A DNA stretch of 64,000 bases from Sordariomycetes sp. S80-01Y (taxonomy: Eukaryota; Ascomycota; Sordariomycetes): positions 2,294,001 to 2,358,000 of the forward strand of contig JAXQJY010000030.1 in assembly GCA_037042185.1 (NCBI GenBank). The letters run 5' to 3'. Positions 12,076 to 22,471 of the stretch are shown in pieces. Under the pieces are notes generated by a model that was not told where the DNA came from, did not search any database, and was given only the letters and a program-made list of their open reading frames with translations. Within the stretch, counting starts at the first letter, position 1. The number at the start of each line of letters is the position of its first letter. Both the position numbers and the translations under genes were made by a program.

Positions 12076-15000
12076 GAGTGCATGATATGGCGCAGAGGAG
12101 CAACTCAACCATCCACCGTCCTCGACGCCACCACCGACGTCTCTGGTGGAGCAAGGTCAAATCTAAAGGCGAAACCAAGACTCGTGCGGCTTGCAGTGGC
12201 TAACTTGGCTCGGGTTCACGGCAGCTGGGGGCTCCAGATCCTGGGATCCCTGAGGTCGGGTTTCGTGAGGAACAGCAGCCAGATGTCTAAATGTACATGG
12301 CACGGAAGCACAAACCCACTTTGCAGTGACATATCAATTGATAAGTAGTCTGGGCAGGCACTCGTTACATGTGCGGGCTGGGGAATGGGGTATGGGGTGG
12401 CAAAAGCCCACTACGTGTAGTCGTCTAGAAGATCGCGTCAAGGGTGATGCGACCTTGGGACCGTCTGGCTGGGAAAGCTCCACCAAAAGGCAAATGGCTT
12501 CCGATGTCAGTGAGCAGCCTGCCTGTGTTCTGAAGATTCGGGACCCCGAAGCTGGCCTGTAAGCGTCGTGGGCTTACGAACTGGCCAGGCGGGAGATGTA
12601 CTGGATGCAATAACCTACTTTATGTAAAGTCGCGGCTGCAGCTGATAAGGACTCACTGATCCAACAAGGCGACAAGTGTTGGAGATTGGACTGCGAAGCC
12701 CCACGCGATGATGGTCTCGAGACGATTGAAGCGAGAGCCAGAGGCGCCAAGGCATGTCGTCGGCAACGGCAGCCAAGACGGATGGAACTTTTTTCTGCCA
12801 AGGCGTGCTCGACGAATAGCGCGCTGGATCAATCATTCGATAGCTCTTCCATGCATGTTCCGCCAAGCGGGAAGACGCTCATGGCAACCCACAGGCCGAG
12901 GACACCATCCAAACCCCTGGACTTTGGAGGCCTGATAACCGGGGGGGTTGTAGGACGGATACGACCTCGAAGGGTTCATTTCACTGGTGCAACCACGGCC
13001 AACGCGTTCGCGCTCGAGATAACAGACGCGCGCTCGAGAGGCGCCAGGGATGGTCTGTGCCGCTGACGGGCGATTCGATCTTGGCCTCGGCCTGGCCTTG
13101 TGTAATGACTAGCTAAAACTCCGAGAGGCCAAAAAAATCAAGAGTTGCAAAGCCCTTGATACCCGACGCTGCCCGCCTCGCAACGTTGGAGGTTTCGCGA
13201 CGATGCCATGGGCTTTCACCAGAGCGTCCAGCATACCAGTTCGCTTGCTGTGATTCTGTTACGTTTTGCATCTCACAACCCCAGGTTTTGGAGACTCCGC
13301 CTTTCATTGTCGGCTCGCACTTGCTTGGGCCTTAACGTAATGAAAACGACCTTTAATCCAAGGTTAAATTTGGCTTCTCACGGTACGGGGAACTGGTGGA
13401 ACCGAGGCACGTGCTGTGGTGGCACGCCGTTCAAGCGCGTGTCCATTCTTCCTTCTGGAAGAGAGGCCCCAACGCCGAGCTCCGAAACGCTGATAGATGG
13501 ACAGATAGACACGCACACAGGCACGCGGGCGCATTCTGGAAGACAGCACCGCATGATTGATTGTTACATCTGCAACTGCTCGGCAGCGCCGCTCAGCCTC
13601 CCCCACAGAGTGCGACAGGCAGCCCGCAGCTGATCAGACCACGCTAGACAGAATGAGGAAGACGAACAGATGCGCTGCAGCGGTTGATCGAGAGGGCACC
13701 TGAGCGCCAAGTTGCAGGGCTCGCCTCTCGGATATAACGGCCTGTTATCATGTCCAGATTGGGTGGTGGCATTCCTCGATGCGCTTGGCTTGGCCCATTC
13801 ATTGCCCAGATGCCGGGATGCGGGACTCGCCACTGGGACATCCCGAGCCTCAATTTCTCTGCTAACGCACCTGGCACCTGGCACCCGGCACCCGAGAATC
13901 CAGTGTCGACCAGAACAGCAGAAAGCACAGTATCTGCACCGTTGACAGGGGACGATTGGTGCCTTTACTCCCTGCCTGACCTCTCCCAGCCGTGCGTGGC
14001 CAACAAAGACAAAGGCCCGCGCGACGACTGGACTCAAAGGAGAAAGCGCCAAACCTGAGGCGCCGGGACTTTTGAGCCCGCTGGGTGATATTGGGGGCAG
14101 CGAGATCCACATGCCTCTCGAGCTTCTTTGCTTCCGGAAGTTCTGTGGAAGACATTGGCCGCCTTCGGGTCCGGGCGAGTTAACCTTGATTTTGGCTCTT
14201 ACGGGGCCGCATCACATGTGTCGAAACACTGCACTGTGCGTAGGATGGCACTGGCTGCTTGCACCTTGACTCGATTGAGCATGTCGGCCGACCCTCTCTG
14301 CCCCTCTGCGTGTGTTGGCCTCCAGAGATCGCCGTTGAAGGTGAGACCTGCTCAGTGGCGCCTGGGTTGCGGTTGGTGGCCAGCCACAAATCTGGAACCC
14401 CGAGGGGCCTGCCTGCTACTATCTGGCCTACCAAGTCCGAAGTAATGAGATGCCACCATGGACGTGTTTGCCGGAACCGACCGAGCCTCCTGCTTGGCAG
14501 ACGGAAGTTCTGCTGGTCTTATCAGCGGTTGCGGCGACATTGACTCGCCCACTATTGGCGGTGGGTTGCAGCCCATCAGGAGCCGCTTTTGTCACGCAAA
14601 CCTGAGCGTCTGGCACGAGCAAACAATTCGCCGCACACGATGGATCACCAGCACCTTCTGCCAAGCATCGAGGTGGAATGGCATGCAAAAAGTCTCACGA
14701 GGCAAAAGTGGTCCTGGCGTCCGCCAACCGTCCCGCTGCTGGCTCCTAGCTCCTCCCAAGTTGAATGCTCTGCACAGCGGCGGGATGGCAATCAAATCAT
14801 GGGATTTCTGGGTCGGTACCGTAGCAGGAGGGAGGAGGCCTACTGGAGGCCAGCCCTGGACGAATCGCCACCGGCCTTCCCAGTGCAGTTGGGCGATCTG
14901 AACTGAACTGAGCCGATAGCAGCGTCGCGAAGCCCTCACCAACCAGCAAAGTAGGGCCGAGAGTTGGTTCGACCTGCCGGCGACACAGGCGATTGGCCCC

Positions 15001-15474
15001 GTCCTCTAGCCAAAGAGGTGAGTCTGGGCCGTCTCTATCCCTGAGAGGACCCTTCAACCCTCCTCCCACAGATGCCTTCAGCAACCAGAGGTCCTTTTGC
15101 AAGTCTAGTCTGCTCGGAGACCTTCCCCATCGGGTCAGGAGCCCCCGGCATCGCGAGTCTTGGCCCGCAGCAGCGCCCCACCCGAGCCAAGATATCGCAT
15201 CCCGGGGTACTTTGCGCCTTGAGCTATGAGCCTTGGCCCAACTGGTCCCTCGACTTACACGCAGCTGGCCAGGGACCGCGCACGGACAGCACCGTCCTCC
15301 ACCAGATGCTACCGTGGCAAGCGTGGGCACGAGGTCCCTGAGCAGTATATATGGTCGTTGAGATCCCCTCAGACGGCTCTCTTTGCTCTCTCTTCCGTCC
15401 CATCTCGTCCCTCCCCCATCATACCGGCACTGTATCTTGTCTATCCCCCCTGAGGATAAGCCAGATCAGTCAAC
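12076..15474. other. Long gene-free region upstream of the peptide transporter
   Basis: About 3.4 kb of balanced to GC-rich DNA with no frame showing a recognisable domain, although several frames of about 100-180 codons overlap on both strands. A short tandem repeat (four 7-mers) lies at 13867-13894. The last 150 bp are a clear promoter. A long-range regulatory region, a non-coding RNA or an unrecognised gene cannot be excluded. Confidence 0.5.
15346..15430 (+). promoter_or_regulatory. Core promoter of the peptide transporter (TATA box and CT-rich tract)
   Basis: TATATAT at 15346-15352 lies about 125 bp before the ATG. A strongly pyrimidine-rich tract follows at about 15373-15430, the layout of highly expressed fungal genes. 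Transcription would start within or just after the CT tract. A GATAAG sequence lies between the tract and the ATG, a possible nitrogen-regulator (AreA-type) site. Confidence 0.6.
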
Positions 15475-17310
15475 ATGACGACCACCGTCAACCTCGACAA
15501 CGACGCCATTGCGCGTGCTGGCCTAGCCGACGCTGAGCACGCCGCCCCCATTCCTGCCAGGGGCTCTATCGACACTCGCAAGGAAACTCTGGGCCACGAT
15601 GTCATCTCTACCACCGACGACGATGACTACCCCGACAAGCCCACCGAGGAGGAGATGCGGACCCTGCGCCGTGTCTCGGGAAAGATCATGTGGTCCATGT
15701 GGACCATCGCCTTTGTCGAGCTTTGCGAGCGTTTCTCCTACTACGGCTCTGCCGTCCTCTACACCAACTTCGTCAACTACCCTCTTCCTGAGGGGTCGAC
15801 GACTGGTGCCCCCGCCGACCTGAGCGGCCAGCCTGGTGCCTTGGGAATGGGTACCCGTGCTGCCCAGGGTATCAGCTTGTTCAACCAGTTCTTCGCCTAC
15901 GTTATGCCCCTCCTCGGTGCCTGGATTGCGGATGCCCGCATGGGTCGTTTCTGGACTCTTCACTTGGCCATTGGTATCTCCACCATTGCCCACGTTGTCC
16001 TTGTCGCCGCCGCCGCTCCCGGTGTCATCATCAAGGGTGACGCTGGCTTCGCTGCCTTCATCATCGGTCTCATCACTCTTTGCGTCGGCACTGGTTTCTT
16101 CAAGGCCAACGTCTCGCCCCTGCTTGCTGAGCAGAACCAGGACACCCGCATGCGTGTCGAGGTGCGCAAGGGCGAGCGTGTCATCGTCGACCCCGCCGTC
16201 ACCAACACCCGTGTCTTCCTGTACTTCTACCTGTGCATCAACATCGGCGCCCTCTCTGGACAGATCGGTATGGTCTGGGTTGAGAACCTCCACGGTTTCT
16301 GGCAGGCTTTCCTCATCCCCACCGGTCTCTTCCTCATCGCCCCCTTCGTCCTCTGGTCTCAGAAGAAGAAGTACAAGCTGTCTCCCCCCACTGGCTCCGT
16401 CCTCTCCAAGTTCCTCCGCATGTTCCGCTTCGCCCAGAAGCAGAGCAGCTTCTGGAAGCCCAACTGGGAGACCGCCAAGCCCTCGAACGTTTCCGTCACT
16501 GAGCGTCCTTCTTGGATGACCTACGACGACGCCTGGGTCGACGAGGTTCGCCGTGGTCTGATGGCCTGCAAGGTCTTCCTCTTCCTGCCCATCTTCTTCT
16601 TGGCCTACAACCAGATGACCGGTAACCTTACGGTTCAGGCCTCCACCATGACCCGTAACGGTGTCCCCAACGATATCATCCAGAACCTCAACCCCATCTC
16701 CATCGTCGTCATGATCCCCATCATCGACCACGTCCTGTACCCCGCCCTCCGCAAGGTCGGTTTCGCTTTCACCCCCATCAAGCGCATGACGACCGGCTTC
16801 TTCGTTGCTGCCATGTCCATGGTTGCTGCCGCAGTCATGCAGCACTACATCTACGAGATGAACCCCTGTGGCAAGTGGATTAACTCCAAGCTCGAGGCTG
16901 GTGAGGACTGCGACCCTGCCCCCATCAACGTCTGGGCCCAGTCTCTCCCCTACATCTTCATCGGTATTGCCGAGATCTTCACCAACGTCACCTCTTACGA
17001 ATATGCCTTCTCCAAGGCCCCGGAGAACATGAAGTCGCTCGTCATGTCCGTCAACCTCTTCATGTCCGCCATCTCTGCTGCCATCGGCCAGGCTTTCACT
17101 CCTCTGTCTGGCGATCCTCTCCTGGTCTGGAACTACACCGCCGTCGCCTGTATTGCCTTTGTCGGTGGCATGGCCTTCTGGTTCTGCTTCCGTCACCTCG
17201 ACTCTGAGGAGGACAAGTGGAACATGCTCAAGAAGACCGAGTTCATTGGTAACAACGCTCCCAACGCCAACAGCGACGAGAAGGGTGCGCAGTTCGAGAA
17301 CGGTGTTTAA
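15475..17310 (+). CDS. PTR2: Proton-coupled di/tripeptide transporter (POT/PTR family)
   Basis: Single-exon gene encoding 611 residues, the usual length for fungal PTR2. A cytoplasmic N-terminus of about 85 residues is followed by VELCERFSYYGS, the proton-coupling ExxER motif of the POT family in the first membrane helix. The family signature region follows (FFAYVMPLLGAWIADARMGR), then about twelve hydrophobic segments, with the large central cytoplasmic loop around residues 285-360. It imports di- and tripeptides across the plasma membrane. Codon use is strongly biased to C-ending codons (GTC, ACC, ATC, CTC), more so than neighbours, and a clean TATA/CT-rich promoter precedes it, so high expression is likely. 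It converges on the MFS gene, with 213 bp between stop codons. Confidence 0.93.
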   Translation: MTTTVNLDNDAIARAGLADAEHAAPIPARGSIDTRKETLGHDVISTTDDDDYPDKPTEEEMRTLRRVSGKIMWSMWTIAFVELCERFSYYGSAVLYTNFVNYPLPEGSTTGAPADLSGQPGALGMGTRAAQGISLFNQFFAYVMPLLGAWIADARMGRFWTLHLAIGISTIAHVVLVAAAAPGVIIKGDAGFAAFIIGLITLCVGTGFFKANVSPLLAEQNQDTRMRVEVRKGERVIVDPAVTNTRVFLYFYLCINIGALSGQIGMVWVENLHGFWQAFLIPTGLFLIAPFVLWSQKKKYKLSPPTGSVLSKFLRMFRFAQKQSSFWKPNWETAKPSNVSVTERPSWMTYDDAWVDEVRRGLMACKVFLFLPIFFLAYNQMTGNLTVQASTMTRNGVPNDIIQNLNPISIVVMIPIIDHVLYPALRKVGFAFTPIKRMTTGFFVAAMSMVAAAVMQHYIYEMNPCGKWINSKLEAGEDCDPAPINVWAQSLPYIFIGIAEIFTNVTSYEYAFSKAPENMKSLVMSVNLFMSAISAAIGQAFTPLSGDPLLVWNYTAVACIAFVGGMAFWFCFRHLDSEEDKWNMLKKTEFIGNNAPNANSDEKGAQFENGV

Positions 17311-17523
17311 AAAGTGACTTTTTATAAAGGCTGGAAGTAGAAGATGATAATGGCTTTTCGTTACGAAGTCTAATGTTCATATGAGATATCCCCATAGCAT
17401 AGCAATTTATGCCTCTTAAACAAATTCTGCCTCTTGATTCACGCGTGGAGGTTTCTTTTAATCAAAGTTTCGATTGTATCTAACATAAACCCGACCCCAT
17501 GGCGGAAAGCTATGTCCCTTTTC

Positions 17524-19140
17524 TCACCCTACCTCGCCCGTTTCTTTGGCCCGCAGCTGTGCCCTCCACTCCATCCCCCTTTTCATCACCAATATCAAGG
17601 TCGGTGCACAAACGATGTACAGCGAACCCATGATTGTGAATGACCACCCGACACCAACCGCGTCCATCAACGGTTCGATGGCTGCCGTCGAGCCGGCACC
17701 TAGCAGACACCTCGTGAAGTTGTTCGCTGCTGTTGCGGAGCCTGGTTTGCCAGAATGTATATCAACCAGTAACACATTGATGGTTTGGTTGAAGCCCACC
17801 ATGCCCATGCACATGAAAGTCGCGAGGATGGCCATTACCGCAAGATGGGCTTTACACTGCATCGCCCAACCCCATGCAACCAAAGACACGCCTCCAAATG
17901 CGAGCAGCGGAAGCCCAACCTGCATTCGGACGCGCTCGACGGGAAACTCGCTGAGGTTTTGTTGTTTTGTGCGGTCAAATGGAATGCCGAGACGATCGCA
18001 ATGGCGACGGTAGTTCCAGTTCATGAGAGGTCCAGCCACAGCGGCCGCCATGATCGATGCCACGGCCAGAGGTAGGAACATGAGTCCGATCTCCCATTCC
18101 TTTAGGCCGTACCTTTGTGAAAATTGAGCAGGCATTGCGGTGGCAGTGGCATAGAACCCAGAGTATGTGAGACTAGCGGTGCCGAGAAGAATGCCTGTTT
18201 CCTTTTCTGCCAGCATCATGAGCGAGCCAGTGATGTTGGGTGGTCTGAAACTGGACCTTGGAGCTGGAATTGCCTGCGTCGTCGGTGCAGACCCTCCATG
18301 GGTACGCGCTCTCTCCTCCTTGCGTAACTTGATGATCTGCGGAAGTGTTTGATAGGCTCTAGGCGGGCGCGTAGAGCCATCGCTCACAATTTTGCGGCAA
18401 GTTTCTGGAAATAAAATGAGGTGCACAGCCATGGCAACACCCGCAAGGACGGTCAGAAACCAGAAGATGGATCGCCAACCCAGCTTGTCCGAAAGGAAGC
18501 CACCAACAACGGGGCCCAAAGCTGGACCAAGTACCGCTGGAACTGCACCGAAAGCCATGTACGTGCCTCTTTCGCCCGAGGTCGCAATATCAGCCATGAC
18601 AGCGCTGCAGAGCGCAATGGTAGGGCTTGAGCCGGCCGACTGAACACATCTCAGAGCAACGATGACCGCGTAGTTAGGCGCGAGTGCAAGGCCAATGTTG
18701 GCAGCAATGTAGATGACCATACACACGAAGTAAGCCGGTCTTCGCCCGCCACTGTCGGCCCATGATGCGAAGAACATGGGCGCGATGGCCTGGACTATCA
18801 TATAGGAGGTGACGGTGAGGTTGACCTGCGTGGTGGATACCTGTAAGTCCGCAGCTACCGCTGGCAGTGCTGGGAGATAAATTTGAGAGGACAAGGGGGA
18901 GAAGATGGCAATGCAGGCAGCTCCCAAGGCGATGGTCTTCTTCTGCCAGTCTGGGAAGACCGAGTAGGCGGAGCTCTCAACTTCATGGTCCCTTGACATT
19001 TCTGGGTCTCCTGGGTTCTTGTCACCACTCTCGTCGGGCTTCTCGTGTTTGATAACGCTGTCGTCCTCTTTGGTTGCTGGGGAACTCATGTTGCTGTCGT
19101 TTCCCGGTGAGTTAAATGGCAGTGTCTCTGTAGACGACAT
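17524..19140 (-). CDS. MFS drug/solute:proton antiporter, DHA1 type
   Basis: Single-exon gene encoding 538 residues. The cytoplasmic N-terminus of about 65 residues is acidic and Ser-rich. It is followed by IFSPLSSQIYLPALPAVAAD, the helix-1 pattern of DHA1 exporters of the Qdr/Flr type, and by the MFS loop motif DSGGRRPAYF. GPALGPVVGGFLSDKLGWR in helix 5 is the antiporter motif C region. Twelve membrane segments are expected, with a long charged loop between helices 6 and 7 (about residues 265-310). The likely role is plasma-membrane export of toxic or secreted small molecules; substrate cannot be told. It is divergent from BOS1 with a 733-bp shared upstream region. No secondary-metabolite synthase is adjacent. 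Confidence 0.88.
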   Translation of the reverse strand: MSSTETLPFNSPGNDSNMSSPATKEDDSVIKHEKPDESGDKNPGDPEMSRDHEVESSAYSVFPDWQKKTIALGAACIAIFSPLSSQIYLPALPAVAADLQVSTTQVNLTVTSYMIVQAIAPMFFASWADSGGRRPAYFVCMVIYIAANIGLALAPNYAVIVALRCVQSAGSSPTIALCSAVMADIATSGERGTYMAFGAVPAVLGPALGPVVGGFLSDKLGWRSIFWFLTVLAGVAMAVHLILFPETCRKIVSDGSTRPPRAYQTLPQIIKLRKEERARTHGGSAPTTQAIPAPRSSFRPPNITGSLMMLAEKETGILLGTASLTYSGFYATATAMPAQFSQRYGLKEWEIGLMFLPLAVASIMAAAVAGPLMNWNYRRHCDRLGIPFDRTKQQNLSEFPVERVRMQVGLPLLAFGGVSLVAWGWAMQCKAHLAVMAILATFMCMGMVGFNQTINVLLVDIHSGKPGSATAANNFTRCLLGAGSTAAIEPLMDAVGVGWSFTIMGSLYIVCAPTLILVMKRGMEWRAQLRAKETGEVG

Positions 19141-19873
19141 TTACCAAGAGAAGGCATCATGATATACCTTCAGCCAGCTGCCGAAACGGAGTTTCGCAGC
19201 CCCAACAACCAAATTGAGACGTACATTCCCATCCTTGCCAATGCAGATAATCGTCTCGTACCAGTGGACTTTGGTCAGCTTGATGGGGACTCGTACGAGG
19301 CATCGGTGCCGTGGCGGTGCCGACTTCGGCAGACCTCTTTCCCGACCAACCAAAAGGGATGACGGGGCCAATAAGAGAGCATCAACCCGGGAACAGAACA
19401 AGCTTAAACCAGATCCGCTTCTTTCGCCAGCCAATCGACCTTCTTTGTGGGATCCATTGTCGTTGGGACGGGATATTTAGAGGCATTGCAAAAGTCCGGT
19501 CCTCACTCCACGTGGCCCTCCACCCAACTTCAAGGCTGCAAACCACTACCGAAATTGGTTTGAGATGTTAGTACGTTGCGGTGTGCTCGATGAAGGCAGG
19601 TGGATCGCTATAGTAGTACCTGAAGCAACTAAGTCATAGTTCGTGATTTATTGATTTCGGAAATGTCGAAGATGACCATGTCAATCCTCACCTCTTGGAT
19701 GTGCATCGACTTTACCTACCCGGTACCTCTACCATCATTCCTCGTGCCAGGAGAGATGCGAGGTGGCCTCACCGCCGACATGTGATGGACCCTGCAGGTG
19801 CCGCAACATTCGAGTGCTCCCAAAATCTTCCAACCACACCTTTCAGTGTCCTTCGCACCCGTTCACCGTCACA
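19141..19873. other. Divergent promoter region, MFS exporter / BOS1
   Basis: Shared upstream DNA of a minus-strand transporter and a plus-strand SNARE gene. No gene, repeat or strong motif was recognised. Confidence 0.5.
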
Positions 19874-20633
19874 ATGGTAATTACAGCATATCCTCGAGGT
19901 GCCGACCGGTCGCTGACAATTGCAGAACGTCTCCTACAACTCAGCCCTGCGCCAGTCCAAAGCTATTCGCGCCGAACTCACCACCCTCTCCTCGAAACAG
20001 GCACCCACCCCGGCCGAGGTGGGCAACGTCTCGGCCTCGCTCGCAACCTTTTCCAAGACCATCAATGAATACAACGCGCTCGCGCGGCAGGAGATCGTGC
20101 CCAAGAAGCAAGAAGAGGCCCTCGACCGCGTGCGCAAGTTCCGCGACGACCTCTCGGGTTTCCGTTCCGAAGTCGACGGCCTGAAGGAGCAGAGCCAGAG
20201 CATACAGCACAGTACGAACAGGACGGAACTATTGGGCAACAGGAGGCCGTACAATGCCACGCCGGAGAATCCTTACGCCAACGTGGGGAACTCGCAGGGA
20301 GATCAGAGGCAGCAGCAGCAGCAGTACTTTGGGTCCGGGGATGATGCGAGGGAGGCGCATGCGCTGAGGGAGCAGAACTTCTTCGCCAACACGAACTCGG
20401 CCCTGGACGACTACCTTGCGCGGGGTCAAGCCGTGCTGAACGACCTGGGGCAGCAGAGGGAGATGCTCAAGACGACACAGAAGAGGCTCTACAGTGTTGC
20501 TAACACATTGGGCATCAGCGGAGACACGATTCGCATGGTGGAGAGAAGGGCGAGGGAGGATAAGTGGATTTTCGCGGCTGGCGTCATCATCTTCCTGCTG
20601 TTTTGCTGGCTGGTCATTCACTACCTACGATAG
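19874..20633 (+). CDS. BOS1: Bos1-type Qb-SNARE of ER-Golgi vesicles
   Basis: The start codon ATG (19874-19876, context CACAATG) is immediately followed by a 49-nt intron (19877-19925). The second exon, 19926-20633, encodes the rest, giving 236 residues. The mature start M-NVSYNSALRQSKAIRAEL matches the conserved N-terminus of fungal Bos1, which supports this model. An N-terminal helical region of about 90 residues is followed by a Gln-rich linker (QRQQQQQ near residue 125), a SNARE helix around residues 150-208 and a C-terminal membrane anchor (WIFAAGVIIFLLFCWLVIHY). The protein works with Sed5, Bet1 and Sec22 to fuse COPII vesicles with the Golgi. The tail is anchored in ER/vesicle membranes. 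It converges on the thiamine pyrophosphokinase gene. Confidence 0.9.
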
Positions 20634-20765
20634 CCTGGCGGCTTTTGCGCATCTGTTTGGCGCGACATTGCATGAGAGCGCGGCGTTGGGGTTCCAACAT
20701 GATACCAGGTACATCATCGCCTACAGACAAGGATCATCCCGCAAACTGTTTCATGAATTGTGCGC

Positions 20766-21655
20766 CTACGCATCGTCCTCGCCGTCAATCTTGCCGAGCG
20801 CTATGGTGAAGAGCACGTCCTTTGTTGTCTCAACTTCAATCCACCTCGCGTCCGGCTTGACGTGGTTGCTCGTGCTGAGCTGTCCGCCAAACTGCGTCTC
20901 CCAATCCGTCACGTCCCACTCCAACCCTTTTGTCGTGATGCGGCTAGGCTCTTTCAGCGGGATGATGCCCACGTGCTTGCCGAACACCTGTTCCTCGCCC
21001 TCCTCATCCTCCCTCACCTGAATGCGGTGCAGCCCTGCCTTGAGCAGGAACGTCAGGCTGGACCCAGAAAGGAGGAAGATGCGCCCGCTGGCATATGCGG
21101 CGTCTTGCTGGAACAGGTACAGGTGATGCAGCTGGCTCAGCCCCTGGTCGACCCGACCCCCGATGCCACCCAGGGCCACGATATCCATACCCTCAGGGTG
21201 CTCAGCGCGGATCCATCGTATGGCCTTGCCGAAGTCGGTGGAGTACTGGTCGGTGTCGTGGATGACTTGGGCGGGGGTCGGTTGGGACGAGTAGAAGTCG
21301 CGGACGGAGGATTTGAGGGAATCAAGGTCGCCAATGATGACTTGGAGATTCGACTCGGCTATATTAGCGGTGATACATGTATATGAAGACCAAAACTCAC
21401 GAATTTGCCTTGGAATGACGATAGCTCGTGTAAGCGATTCGCACCACCGTCCGCTGCGATCCGCAGTGAAGCTGTTCTGGTCAGCGCCTTCTCACCCGAG
21501 TCTCACAGCGTGATCGTACAATTCCTCCAAAGCTTCCGCAGGTTGATGCCGTTGCGCAGTGGCTGGTTGAGGATGAGGAGAGCGAAGTCGGGGGCTATAT
21601 CGCGGCCCTGAAGCAACTTGGCGGGGTGCCACTCGACGCTCTCGTCTGAGGCCAT
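20766..21655 (-). CDS. THI80: Thiamine pyrophosphokinase
   Basis: Three exons on the minus strand: 21655-21520, 21471-21401 and 21353-20766, giving 264 residues. The first intron (48 nt, GTACGA donor, CTGAC branch site) joins KLWRN to SSLRIAADGGANRLHE, the conserved substrate loop. The second (47 nt) must use the acceptor CCGAG to keep frame; the nearer ATAG acceptor breaks it. GDLDSLKSSVRDFY and DTDQYSTDFGKAI carry the catalytic acidic residues, and ALGGIGGRVDQGL is the conserved glycine loop. The enzyme transfers pyrophosphate from ATP to thiamine to make the cofactor TPP in the cytosol. The C-terminal domain (WDVTDWETQFGGQLSTSNH) is the thiamine-binding part. It is divergent from MIA40. 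Confidence 0.9.
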
Positions 21656-22471
21656 GACGTGATGCGATCACGTTCGATGAACAGTCGTTGCAATTGGGAG
21701 GGACGAGGTGTCGCAGCAGAACTTTCCAGTCACCTAGCAAATGAATTGAAGAGGTGATGACGAAGACGGTTGTGGTTGCGGTCGAGTGCGGGAGGTGACG
21801 GTGCCCTATACGTTCATCCAGCTCCTAAATACTTACAAGCTAGATCCTTGCAAGCAGGGATCCAACATGAGCTGAGAAACAACGGCAGAGGTAGCAGCAG
21901 TTCCTGAAAAGGTAAAGGAAGCAGAGCTGGAGCCGCCTCAAAACGCAAATCACAGCCTAAGAAACACAGCGCGGGACCTCCATCTCGAGCTCCCGTTCCC
22001 CCTAGAGGTACGTGTGTGTGTGCCCTCAGAGGGTGGGTGCGTGTGTCACGGTACGCCCCTGGCTGCAGCAAGCAGGATTCGCGGGTACGTAGGCTCTGCA
22101 CACCCGAGACACGAGAGAAGGAGGGCAGTGAGGAGTCATAGCGGTGAGCTTCGCTTGAAGCATTGAGGGGTTTGGTTGTTTGGTAAGAAGATAGATGCAA
22201 GGTCTTTGTTGGATTAGTTCATGCTTGGTTACATGTCCTCACAGCCCTGCACCCTGGTGGTGTTAAGTTATTGACGGTGGTTGCTGCAAGCCGCCTAATC
22301 CCCGGCTGAGGAAATAGCATCGGACAATGACGGCACGAATTTCGAGATGCTTACCAATTCCGCCTTGAACTCCGGCTCGTGGATAGCATTTCTTTCCAGT
22401 TTCGTGTTCGTTTTTCCTTCCGTCTGTCCAAAACTCTTCCCTCGCTTCCGGGCTCGATTCAATTCGACGAC
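21656..22471. other. Divergent promoter region, thiamine pyrophosphokinase / MIA40
   Basis: Shared upstream region of two housekeeping genes. It includes GTGTGTGTG near 22014 and purine-rich tracts. No gene seen. No thiamine riboswitch was recognised here. Confidence 0.5.

Noticed and set aside
15523-17196. 557-codon open frame antisense to the peptide transporter
   Set aside because: It mirrors the strongly C-ending codon use of the sense gene, is a low-complexity Asp/Gly/Val/Glu-rich sequence, and has no domain.
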